From Clostridiales bacterium (GTDB lineage: Bacteria > Bacillota > Clostridia > Oscillospirales > Acutalibacteraceae), in contig JAJBVC010000199.1 of assembly GCA_020860025.1 (NCBI GenBank), positions 1-15,538 on the forward strand: a stretch of DNA of 15,538 bases, in the 5' to 3' direction. Below the pieces are notes generated by a model. It ran no database searches, was not told the DNA's origin, and saw only the letters and a program-made list of their open reading frames with translations. The first letter of the stretch is position 1; the number at the start of each line of letters is the position of its first letter. Position numbers and translations under genes: made by a program. Shown piece after piece: positions 1-6,658 of the stretch.

Positions 1-666
1 ATCGGGCATTGTTCCCGCATCTTGCTTATTAAGATAATAATTTCTCTTAGCGTCATCTGAATATTCTTTATCCCAGGAATGACGAAGATAATTATCCTTT
101 ATTACCTTTTCACAGCATTTTTCAAGTGCGTCTGCAACTTCAAATGCTTTTTCAAAGCTGTCGCCAAAGCAAAGTGCGCCGTGGTGCATAAGCATAAATG
201 CATTGCAGCTCGGATTCATCATCATACAAGCTTCAACTTTTTTACGAAGCGAATTTGTTGTAGACATTGCATAATCAGCAACAGGAACAATATCGCCGAG
301 TATCGGTCTGAACTCGCTGTATACATTTCTGATTTCCATACCTGTAATGCTGACGATTGTGGCAGCCTTTTGATGAGTATGAATAACAAAATTAACAAGC
401 GGATGATGCTTATAAGCGTCTGCGTGAATTCCCTTTTCCGATGACGGCTTAATATCGCCTTCGTGTGTACAGTCGTCAATATTAACAACAACAACCTCTT
501 CGGGAGTGAGCGTCTCATAAGCACGTCCCGACGGAGTTATAACGAACTGAGTATCGCTGATTCTTGCGGAAACATTGCCCCAAGTACGTGCAATAAGACC
601 GGTTTCAACGAGTTTTTTGCCTGCTTCAACCACTAATTTTTTTGCTTCTTCAATTTCGTAAGCCAT
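1..666 (-). CDS. Class II aldolase (FucA/AraD superfamily), C-terminus cut by window edge
   Basis: Only the first 222 codons lie in the window; the frame is still open at base 1, so the extreme C-terminus is missing. The start ATG (666-664) has an AAGGAG SD at 677-682. The fold signature is clear: GNVS (30-33) and TPSG (44-47) for phosphate binding, Glu77 in SSEKGIH, the metal ligands His96 and His98 in IHTHQ, and His161/His162 in MHHGALCFG. In this family a Glu before the HTH motif is the catalytic residue of L-fuculose-1-phosphate-type aldolases, whereas L-ribulose-5-phosphate 4-epimerases carry Asp there. I therefore favour a zinc-dependent retro-aldol enzyme that cleaves a ketose 1-phosphate to DHAP and an aldehyde. 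It lies 79 nt downstream of the aminotransferase gene on the same strand, so the two are probably one operon. The exact substrate cannot be read from sequence. Confidence 0.9.
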   Translation of the reverse strand, partial: MAYEIEEAKKLVVEAGKKLVETGLIARTWGNVSARISDTQFVITPSGRAYETLTPEEVVVVNIDDCTHEGDIKPSSEKGIHADAYKHHPLVNFVIHTHQKAATIVSITGMEIRNVYSEFRPILGDIVPVADYAMSTTNSLRKKVEACMMMNPSCNAFMLMHHGALCFGDSFEKAFEVADALEKCCEKVIKDNYLRHSWDKEYSDDAKRNYYLNKQDAGTMPD

Positions 667-709
667 ATAATAATTTCTCCTTTTTTGATAAATATAAAAA
701 TAGGGTTAA

Positions 710-733
710 AGGGAGCGAGTCATCCCGCTCCCT
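710..733 (-). other. Intercistronic hairpin between aminotransferase and aldolase genes
   Basis: Perfect 8-bp inverted repeat AGGGAGCG/CGCTCCCT with an 8-nt loop. On the minus strand it lies between the aminotransferase stop and the aldolase SD. A short U-run (TATTTTT) follows, but only after about 8 intervening bases, so it is a poor intrinsic terminator. It more likely gives partial termination or sets an mRNA processing or stability boundary. Confidence 0.6.
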
Positions 734-745
734 GATATATTTTAA

Positions 746-2230
746 TTAGTAGTCGATTTTCTCACACTTTGAAAGAACCTTGTCAAAACGACGGATACAA
801 TCATCAATATCCTCTTCGGTATAAGCGCTTGAAAGATAAAGACGTGAGCCTGCAAGTGTAACAAGACCTTCAGCCATATAAGCTGCGCCCATATACTGCA
901 TCTCTGTCTGACGAATACCTGTCTGCTTAAGAACTGTAGGAATAGTCCACGGTCTCTTCCAGTCAACCTTGAAGTGCATTGTAGCAACTGTATGTAGCTG
1001 GCAAATAGAGCCGACATTGTAGCAAACAAACGGGAGATCGTATTTTTTAATTGATTCGTTAATACCCTTAACAAGTCTGTCAGCCATCTGACCGGCAACC
1101 TGACAAGCATTTCTCTTTTCAATCTCGCAAATTACAGTATAACCTGCACAGCATGAAATCGGTGTTGCAGCCATTGTACCGCCGCACATAGCCTTATGAA
1201 CCTTCTTGCCCTCAGCCTTATCAAGACCTGCACCAAGATACTTCATAACCTCTTTGTGACCACCGATTCCGCCTGCGCCCGGATAACCACCGGCAATAAT
1301 CTTACCAAAGATTGTAATATCGGGATCGATACCATAATAACCCTGTGCGCCTGAAATACCGATACGGAAGCCTGTAACAACTTCATCGCAAACAAGGAGA
1401 GCGCCATACTTACGGCAAAGTGCCTGAACACCCTTAGGGAAGTCCTTATCAACAGGACGAGTTGCTGATTCAGGGCCGCATGGCTCAATAAATACAGCAG
1501 CTGTACCGCCACGGAACTTGTTGAGAATGAGTTTTTTCTCAAGGCTCTTAAGATCGTTCGGGAAGAATTCCTGTGTATGCTTAAATACAAACATAGGAAC
1601 GCCGTGCGACTGCATATTCAGTGTACCGGGAACACGCATACCCCAAGCAAGCTGATCTGACCAGCCGTGGTAAGCACCGCCCATTTTAATAATATTCTTA
1701 TGACCTGTTGCAAGACGAGCAACACGAACCGCACACATACAAGCCTCTGTACCTGAACCGAGCATACGGAACATTTCTACAGACGGAACACATTCGCTAA
1801 TCTTTTTAGCGAGCTTGTACTCATATGGATGGAAAAGACCTGTTGAAGGGCCGCAGTCGTCAAGAAGTTCTTTAACCTTTTCCTTAACAACATCGTCGTT
1901 TGAACCGATAATTGTAGGGCCGCCTGCCTGTAAAAGGTCATAATATTCATTACCGTCAATATCCCAAAGTTTGTTTCCCTTAGCCTTTGTCATAACGATT
2001 GGGAAAGGATAGTTGAAAGCAAGGTTGTGCTGAACGCCACCGGGAATAATGTTCTTAGCCTCGGTAATCATTTCCTTTGATTTTGCGCATTTCTTTTCGA
2101 AATATTCATCTTCATATTCCTTAAGTGCTGCACGGTTAATAGAATAAATTGGTTTTTTGATGAGAGCGTCAAGCTGAGCTGTAAGCACTGCTGCATCAGG
2201 ATACTCTGTAATTGCAAATCTTGTATCCAT
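746..2230 (-). CDS. PLP-dependent class III aminotransferase, glutamate-1-semialdehyde aminomutase-like
   Basis: 494-aa fold-type I PLP enzyme. Visible motifs: PGGV near 63-66, GSGTEA (158-163) for cofactor phosphate, GAYHGW (185-190), Asp282 in VCDEVVTGFR pairing with the pyridine nitrogen, and the Schiff-base Lys310 in FGKIIAGGYPGA, a context typical of HemL-type aminomutases. HemL proteins are usually about 430 aa; here roughly 50 extra residues precede the conserved core. The start ATG has an AAGGGGG SD at 2238-2244. No other tetrapyrrole genes are present. The gene sits with an aldolase, sugar kinase and symporter and is controlled from a promoter with operator-like sites. It is therefore probably a catabolic paralogue that acts on an amino-sugar or amino-alcohol intermediate, either as transaminase, aminomutase or phospho-amine lyase. 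Family assignment is secure; reaction is unknown. Confidence 0.9.
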   Translation of the reverse strand: MDTRFAITEYPDAAVLTAQLDALIKKPIYSINRAALKEYEDEYFEKKCAKSKEMITEAKNIIPGGVQHNLAFNYPFPIVMTKAKGNKLWDIDGNEYYDLLQAGGPTIIGSNDDVVKEKVKELLDDCGPSTGLFHPYEYKLAKKISECVPSVEMFRMLGSGTEACMCAVRVARLATGHKNIIKMGGAYHGWSDQLAWGMRVPGTLNMQSHGVPMFVFKHTQEFFPNDLKSLEKKLILNKFRGGTAAVFIEPCGPESATRPVDKDFPKGVQALCRKYGALLVCDEVVTGFRIGISGAQGYYGIDPDITIFGKIIAGGYPGAGGIGGHKEVMKYLGAGLDKAEGKKVHKAMCGGTMAATPISCCAGYTVICEIEKRNACQVAGQMADRLVKGINESIKKYDLPFVCYNVGSICQLHTVATMHFKVDWKRPWTIPTVLKQTGIRQTEMQYMGAAYMAEGLVTLAGSRLYLSSAYTEEDIDDCIRRFDKVLSKCEKIDY

Positions 2231-2258
2231 AGGAATTCCCCCTTAAAATATTTTTAAT

Positions 2259-2300
2259 GTGAGTGACCGCTCACCTTTTTGGGTACAAGTGGTTGCTCAC
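2259..2300. promoter_or_regulatory. Two tandem TetR-type operator candidates in the aminotransferase leader
   Basis: Site 1 (2259-2274) reads GTGAGTGACCGCTCAC, an imperfect palindrome of the TGAGTGA/GCTCAC kind common for TetR-family repressors. Site 2 (2285-2300) reads ACAAGTGGTTGCTCAC and keeps one good half. Their centres are 26 bp apart. Both lie just downstream of the aminotransferase -10 box, where a bound repressor would block elongation or clearance. Assignment to the neighbouring TetR gene is inference. Confidence 0.6.
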
Positions 2301-2315
2301 GTAATTTACACTTTT

Positions 2316-2343
2316 AGTATATCACTTTTTAACGATTTGTCAA
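2316..2343 (-). promoter_or_regulatory. Sigma-A promoter for the aminotransferase-aldolase operon
   Basis: Minus strand: a perfect -35 TTGACA (2343-2338), a 16-nt spacer and -10 TATACT (2321-2316). Predicted transcription starts near 2309, giving a leader of about 80 nt that contains both operator candidates. Confidence 0.75.
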
Positions 2344-2374
2344 ATACTATTGTGTAAAAATTTAGTTATATTTG

Positions 2375-2403
2375 TTGCAAAATCGTTAAAATAATGATAG
2401 TAT
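2375..2403 (+). promoter_or_regulatory. Putative promoter of the TetR gene
   Basis: TTGCAA (2375-2380), 17-nt spacer and TAGTAT (2398-2403). The two divergent promoters each carry AAATCGTTAAAA in or at the edge of the spacer (2338-2327 on minus, 2380-2391 on plus), a 12-bp inverted repeat. The -10 box lies inside a 19-bp palindrome. Confidence 0.5.
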
Positions 2404-2410
2404 ATCATTA
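2392..2410. promoter_or_regulatory. 19-bp palindrome over the TetR -10 box, possible autoregulatory operator
   Basis: TAATGATAGTATATCATTA: perfect 8-bp arms around a 3-bp centre. Its position over the -10 box would suit autorepression. Its sequence differs from the GTGAGC-type sites on the aminotransferase side, so either two regulators act here or only one site class belongs to this TetR protein. Confidence 0.5.
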
Positions 2411-2441
2411 ACAGTCATCACCAAAGCGAGGGAGATTTGTT

Positions 2442-2482
2442 TAGCTTGCACAAATAGAGCAAATTGTTTTTGTGCAAAGCTA
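2442..2482 (+). other. Hairpin in the TetR mRNA leader
   Basis: TAGCTTGCACAAA (2442-2454) pairs with TTTGTGCAAAGCTA (2469-2482), with one bulged base and a 14-nt loop. It ends 11 nt before the likely ATG (2494). The only SD-like run, GGGAG, lies upstream of the hairpin near 2430-2433, and none lies directly before the ATG. Confidence 0.6.
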
Positions 2483-2493
2483 CAAAAATAAAA

Positions 2494-3168
2494 ATGATTG
2501 AAAAGCATTATTACAAGGAAGCCTTTGAACGTGCCAGCGACGAAAGAAAAAAAGCTATTTTTGACGCAGGAACCGAAGAGTTTTCCGCAAAAGGCTATGA
2601 AAACGCAAATATAAATGTCATTGCAAAAAAAGCGAGCATATCCATAGGTCTTATGTACAAATATTTTTCTACTAAAGAGGACTTGTTCTTAACCTGCCTT
2701 ATGAGAGGAATGGATGTACTTGAGGACGCTATGTACAATATTATGCAAAGCGATGACAAAATACTTGTAAAAGCGGAAAAACTCATTCGCACTATGGTAA
2801 ATCACTCAAGGACAAATTCTAATTATATTAAAATGTATAATGAAATCTCCGCCCAAAAAGACAGTATCGAAAGAACGAGGGCGATGGTAGAAGAAATTGA
2901 GGGCAAGCGAAGCTCGATTCTCATAACCTCAATAGCACAGGCTCTTGCAAAGGGAGATATACGAAAAGATATTGACCCTAAAATGTTTGCTTTCTTTCTT
3001 GATAATTTGCTGACTTCTCTGCTTTTTTCATACACCTGTGACTATTACAGGGAAAGATTTAAAGTATATATAGGCATAGACGTGAATGAGGTAGATGATG
3101 AAACAGTTATCGCTCAGCTCTTAAGATTTATTGAATCTGCATTTACATATGAAAAGAAAAAACAGTAA
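2494..3168 (+). CDS. TetR/AcrR-family transcriptional regulator
   Basis: 224 aa from the ATG at 2494. The N-terminal TetR DNA-binding domain spans about residues 16-66: AIFDAGTEEFSAKGYENANI leads into an HTH ending SIGLMYKYFSTKEDLF, the classic TetR signature. The rest is an all-helical ligand and dimerisation domain with no family-specific motif I recognise. The frame extends upstream to a TTG at 2464, but that codon lies in the loop of the leader hairpin, the extra ten residues precede the normal TetR start, and no SD is present there, so I chose 2494. The gene is divergent from the aminotransferase operon and upstream of the kinase. It is the obvious local regulator, likely a repressor released by a pathway metabolite. 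Confidence 0.92.
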   Translation: MIEKHYYKEAFERASDERKKAIFDAGTEEFSAKGYENANINVIAKKASISIGLMYKYFSTKEDLFLTCLMRGMDVLEDAMYNIMQSDDKILVKAEKLIRTMVNHSRTNSNYIKMYNEISAQKDSIERTRAMVEEIEGKRSSILITSIAQALAKGDIRKDIDPKMFAFFLDNLLTSLLFSYTCDYYRERFKVYIGIDVNEVDDETVIAQLLRFIESAFTYEKKKQ

Positions 3169-3187
3169 ATTACTTTTGTAATTTATT
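3164..3187 (+). repeat. 24-bp direct repeat, left copy, itself a small hairpin
   Basis: Identical over 24 bp to 3461-3484. It begins AGTAAATTAC and contains the TetR stop codon. Internally TAAATTAC/GTAATTTA form an 8-bp stem with a TTTT loop. Confidence 0.9.
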
Positions 3188-3228
3188 CAGCGTGTAGAAA
3201 AAGTTAAATTACAAATTTCTACACGCTG
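3188..3228. other. Perfect 13-bp stem-loop at the left end of the insertion
   Basis: CAGCGTGTAGAAA (3188-3200) pairs perfectly with TTTCTACACGCTG (3216-3228) around a 15-nt loop. No U-tract follows on either strand, so it is not a standard intrinsic terminator. The loop holds TAAATTACAAA (3205-3215), complementary to TTTGTAATTTA in each flanking direct repeat. Confidence 0.75.
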
Positions 3229-3460
3229 AGGATGTTGAGAAAGTAGTCAGAATTAAACATTTTGCGAGTGGGAGCTGTACATAGGTACTGCCCCCGAGTA
3301 AAAGGCTTAAAACGCTCAAAAGCGGATGAACTCGATGTCCTGACGCTTTTAGGGATGGTTTTGGTAGATATAATCTAAATATTTGTAAAACACAAAGACT
3401 AAAAAATAATCTGCCACACTTATGATTGAGCGTGATTATGACTGCTTTATCGACAGACTG
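3188..3460. mobile_element. 273-bp MITE-like insertion between 24-bp direct repeats
   Basis: This segment fills most of the 340-bp gene-free stretch between TetR and the kinase. Its ends form imperfect inverted repeats: CAGCGTGTAGAAAAAG at the left and, on the other strand, CAGTCTGTCGATAAAG at the right, 12 of 16 identical. Identical 24-bp repeats flank it. Removing the segment plus one repeat leaves the TetR stop about 40 bp before the kinase start. Inside are a 13-bp hairpin at the left end, a hairpin around GTAC/GTAC (3270-3295) and a 7-bp stem AAAAGCG/CGCTTTT (3318-3350). A TATAAT box at 3369-3374 lacks a convincing -35. No coding sequence with a start and SD is seen. A structured regulatory RNA for the kinase operon is the main alternative. 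Confidence 0.45.
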
Positions 3461-3484
3461 AGTAAATTACTTTTGTAATTTATT
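3461..3484 (+). repeat. 24-bp direct repeat, right copy
   Basis: Exact copy of 3164-3187, ending 11 bp before the kinase SD. It carries the same AAATTAC-TTTT-GTAATTT hairpin, so it also lies in the kinase mRNA leader. Confidence 0.9.
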
Positions 3485-3508
3485 TATATTTTAATGGAGG
3501 ATACATAT

Positions 3509-5122
3509 ATGAAAAAATACGTAATCACCTACGATATCGGAACAACCGGTATTAAAACCTGCCTGATTGAAATTGACAAATCAATGAAAATTCTCGGCTC
3601 GGACACAGAGGGCTACAACCTTTACGTTGATGATGAAACGGGAGTCAAAGGCGGTGCGGAACAGGACGCTGATGAATGGTGGAATGCTATGTGCGTTACT
3701 ACCAAAACAGTGTTTGAAAAAGTTCCGAATGTAAAGAAAGAGCAAATTGAGGGCATCAGCTTTTGCTCAGCAATGCAGGGTCTCGTTCTTGTTGACAAAA
3801 ACGGCGAATGTATACGCAGACCTATGACGTATATGGACCAACGTGCAAGAGAAGAACTTAAAAACGGTATTGCTCACGGAGTTCAGGTTGCGGGCGCCGA
3901 GGTCACAAAGCTTCTTAAATATTTAAAATACACCGGTGCGGTTTCTTCATCTGTTAAAGACCCGATTTGGAAATACAAATGGGTTGAGGCTCACGAGCCT
4001 GATAACTACAGAAAAATTTACAAATGGCTTGATATTAAGGAATATCTGATCTGTCGCTGCAGCGGTGAATTTGTTATGACTACAGACTCTGCTTTTGCAA
4101 CTCTTCTTTACGACACAAGAAAGGGTCATGAGGGTTGGTGCAAGCCTATATGCGATATGGTCGGCGTTAATATTAACCATCTTCCTCCTATTAAAAAATG
4201 CACCGACAAGGTTGGTGAAATTACCGAAAAGGCGGCGGCGGAGCTTGGTCTTGCGGTCGGCACGGCGGTTTACGGCGGCGGAGGTGACGCTTCGCTCATA
4301 GGAGTTGGCGCAGGTGCTGTTGAAATCGGCGACACTCATATTTATTCAGGTACGTCGGGTTGGGTCGGAACCGTTTGCGAAAAGCAAACTGTTGACGCCG
4401 GAGCAATGATGGCTGCAATCGTTGGCGCTGACCCCGAATCATACAACTACTTTGGCGAGCTTGAGACTTCTAACAAGTGCGTCGGTTGGGTTAAAGACCA
4501 TTTGGCCCTTGATGAAATCGGCGTATTTCTCAAAAAATACGGCAATGCCGCTGACAGTCTTGAACAGATTGAATTTAATATGTACGATTATCTTGAGGAA
4601 GTTATTGACACTATTCCGGCAGGCTCGAACGGCGTCATTTTTACTCCGTGGCTTCACGGAAACCGCTGTCCGTTTGAAGATCCAAACGCAGCCGGTATGT
4701 TCTTTAACATCCGCCTTGAAACAGGAAAAACAGAGCTGATAAGAAGTGTTGTTGAGGGCATATGCTTTCATATGAGATGGATGCTCGAAAGACAAGAGCT
4801 TAAAGTTAAAACTTCAAAAAGCGTAAGATTTTGTGGCGGAGGCGCACTCGGTGCCGCAACGTGTCAAATCCTTTCGGATATTCTGCAAAGAGATATTGAG
4901 GTTGTTGATTCGCCGCAGAATATCGGAGCGGTCGGTGCGGCGGCGTGTATTGTGGTCGGAACGGGTATAATACCTAAGATGAAAGATGTTAAAAAGCTCA
5001 TTCCCGCAAATACAGTTTACCATCCGAACAAAGCTAACAAAGCGGTTTACGATAAGAATTTTGAAGTATTTAAAAATCTCTATAAATGCAATAAAAAGAA
5101 TTTTGAGATACTTAACGGTTAA
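3509..5122 (+). CDS. FGGY-family carbohydrate kinase, xylulokinase-like
   Basis: 537 aa from the ATG at 3509, which follows GGAGG (3496-3500) with 8-nt spacing. An in-frame ATG at 3494 overlaps that SD and is rejected as the start. Motifs in order: N-terminal ATPase-fold phosphate loop DIGTTGIK (9-16), AMQGLVLVD (88-96), TYMDQRA (107-113) typical of xylulokinase-like members, the catalytic base Asp260 in YGGGGDAS, SGTSGWVG (280-287), and the C-terminal nucleotide-binding FCGGGALGAA segment. FGGY kinases are usually near 500 aa, so it is slightly long but complete. It probably phosphorylates the imported sugar, ketose or polyol, making the phosphate ester for the aldolase encoded across the divergent promoter. 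Specificity cannot be assigned. Confidence 0.92.
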   Translation: MKKYVITYDIGTTGIKTCLIEIDKSMKILGSDTEGYNLYVDDETGVKGGAEQDADEWWNAMCVTTKTVFEKVPNVKKEQIEGISFCSAMQGLVLVDKNGECIRRPMTYMDQRAREELKNGIAHGVQVAGAEVTKLLKYLKYTGAVSSSVKDPIWKYKWVEAHEPDNYRKIYKWLDIKEYLICRCSGEFVMTTDSAFATLLYDTRKGHEGWCKPICDMVGVNINHLPPIKKCTDKVGEITEKAAAELGLAVGTAVYGGGGDASLIGVGAGAVEIGDTHIYSGTSGWVGTVCEKQTVDAGAMMAAIVGADPESYNYFGELETSNKCVGWVKDHLALDEIGVFLKKYGNAADSLEQIEFNMYDYLEEVIDTIPAGSNGVIFTPWLHGNRCPFEDPNAAGMFFNIRLETGKTELIRSVVEGICFHMRWMLERQELKVKTSKSVRFCGGGALGAATCQILSDILQRDIEVVDSPQNIGAVGAAACIVVGTGIIPKMKDVKKLIPANTVYHPNKANKAVYDKNFEVFKNLYKCNKKNFEILNG

Positions 5123-5125
5123 CAC

Positions 5126-5203
5126 AATAAGCAGCAGCAATTTGTCATTTGTATTTTTTCTGCAAAGCAAAGATACGGCAAAGCTGCTGCCTATTATTTT
5201 TTA
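5126..5203 (+). terminator. Long hairpin with U-tract between kinase and symporter genes
   Basis: AATAAGCAGCAGC (5126-5138) pairs with GCTGCTGCCTATT (5183-5195), one mismatch. Inside, TTTGTC (5141-5146) pairs with GGCAAA (5177-5182). A run ATTTTTTAAT follows. It resembles an intrinsic terminator or partial attenuator that would lower symporter and phosphatase expression relative to the kinase. The large inner loop weakens the case. Confidence 0.5.
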
Positions 5204-5221
5204 ATATTAAGGACTGGTTTT

Positions 5222-6658
5222 ATGGAGCAAAACGGATGCGTTACTAAAAAGGAAAAGGTGAATTTTTATATAGGCCTTTCGGGGCAAAATATGCTGTATT
5301 CGTTGATAGGCGGTTCCTTTTTTACGTACTTTATGACAGACATAGCGTTATTCCCTGCCCTGACGGTATCTGTCCTTTTGATATTGATGAAAATATGGGA
5401 CGGAATAAACGACCCTATCGTTGGCTCTTATATAGACAAACACACATTTAAAAACGGCGAAAAGCTTCGCCCGTTTTTGCGGTATACTCCCCTTCCTGTC
5501 GGAATATTTACCGTACTTCTTTTTCTTGTTTTTTCAACTGAGGATGACCTTCTTTGGCTGAGAGTTGCATATTTTGTTATTATGTACATTTGCTGGGATT
5601 TGGCATACACGGTACAGGATGTTTCAATCTGGGGAATCACATCGGCGGTATCAAGCGATTCAAGCGACAGAGATAAGTTCGTTCAGTGGGCAAGAACTAT
5701 CGGTTCATGCGTATACAGCGTTTTCAGCACTGTTATTCCAATGGCTCTTGAAATCGTTGTAAATATCACAGGAAAAAGCTTTGCGTTTATCACTCTTGTA
5801 TTTGCAATTATATTCGGTTTGGGCGGCGCAATGATAAGCAAGCGAAGCTATTATGTCAATGAAAGAATCAGAGTTGTACCTCAGAAAAAACAGCAGTCGC
5901 TTACAGAAAGCTTTTCACTTCTGTTTAAAAATAAAATGCTCATGCTCGTTACTCTTGCAAATATTCTCGGCGCTTTCGGCTTTGGAGCAAATCTTGTTGT
6001 ATACTTTTTCAAATATGAAATTTCAGCCGACTTTTTGGGCGAGAACAGTTTAATCGGCGCACTTGGACTTACGACAATTTATTATATTATCACAGGCGTT
6101 CCCGGATTTTTGGGAATGATATTCGCCGACAAAATCAAAAAATGGTGCAAAGGCTACGTCAATGCGCTGATTATGATGCAGACATTTAACATCATCGTCA
6201 GAATTATTGCATTTTTCGTCGGCTATAACGGAAATAATCTTTGGATTTCTTTAATCATTATAGGTGTAGGCTGTATTCCTCTCGGCGCATCGTCGATTGC
6301 ACAAACATCCATTTTCTGCGACAGCATAGACTATATGGAGTGGAAAACAGGCAAGCGTACTGAGGGTATTACATTCTCAATGCAAACCGCATTCACTAAA
6401 ATTTCCAGTGGAATCACGGCGGGTCTTGCTACGCTTTCGCTTCATCTGCTTGATTATAAAGCAGTTGACGACGCCGCAGTTTCTGTTGGAACACAAAGCG
6501 CCGCCTTTGACAAATGGATATGGCCTCTCGTCATATTAACACCGGCAATTGCAAGCATTTTATATATCATCCCGCTTTTATTTATCCACTATACACCCGA
6601 AAAGCGTTTGCAGGTTGAAAGCGAACTCAAAGAAAGACGGCAGCAAAATGAACAATAA
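5222..6658 (+). CDS. GPH-family (MelB-like) sugar:cation symporter
   Basis: 478-aa polytopic membrane protein with about 12 hydrophobic segments and a charged C-terminal tail (LKERRQQNEQ). The ATG follows AAGGA (5209-5213) by 8 nt. Glycoside-pentoside-hexuronide family hallmarks are present: KIWDGINDPIVGSYID with Asp60 and Asp64 at the positions of the MelB cation-site aspartates, then GEKLRPFLRY after helix 2, and the late-domain DSIDYMEWKTGKRTEGITFS signature. It should import a glycoside, pentose, uronide or related polyol with Na+ or H+ across the cytoplasmic membrane. It lies 99 nt after the kinase gene and overlaps the phosphatase gene, so it is part of the same catabolic unit and the likely entry step of the pathway. 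Confidence 0.92.
   Translation: MEQNGCVTKKEKVNFYIGLSGQNMLYSLIGGSFFTYFMTDIALFPALTVSVLLILMKIWDGINDPIVGSYIDKHTFKNGEKLRPFLRYTPLPVGIFTVLLFLVFSTEDDLLWLRVAYFVIMYICWDLAYTVQDVSIWGITSAVSSDSSDRDKFVQWARTIGSCVYSVFSTVIPMALEIVVNITGKSFAFITLVFAIIFGLGGAMISKRSYYVNERIRVVPQKKQQSLTESFSLLFKNKMLMLVTLANILGAFGFGANLVVYFFKYEISADFLGENSLIGALGLTTIYYIITGVPGFLGMIFADKIKKWCKGYVNALIMMQTFNIIVRIIAFFVGYNGNNLWISLIIIGVGCIPLGASSIAQTSIFCDSIDYMEWKTGKRTEGITFSMQTAFTKISSGITAGLATLSLHLLDYKAVDDAAVSVGTQSAAFDKWIWPLVILTPAIASILYIIPLLFIHYTPEKRLQVESELKERRQQNEQ

Noticed and set aside
746..2230. Annotating the aminotransferase as hemL of tetrapyrrole synthesis
   Set aside because: The core is HemL-like, but there are no other heme genes nearby, the protein is longer than usual, and its operon and control region are those of a catabolic locus.
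2464..2493. TTG start for the TetR gene ten codons upstream
   Set aside because: It lies in the loop of a hairpin, lacks an SD, and adds residues not expected before the TetR domain.
3188..3228. Intrinsic terminator of the TetR gene
   Set aside because: The 13-bp stem is strong, but no U-tract follows on either strand.
3195..3460. Minus-strand open stretch of about 85 codons in the TetR-kinase gap
   Set aside because: It has no ATG or GTG start, no SD, and the composition (many Leu, Ser) does not resemble a protein family I know. It also overlaps inverted repeats.
3494..3511. Kinase start at the ATG at 3494
   Set aside because: That codon overlaps the GGAGG sequence that serves the ATG at 3509, whose product begins at the usual FGGY N-terminus.
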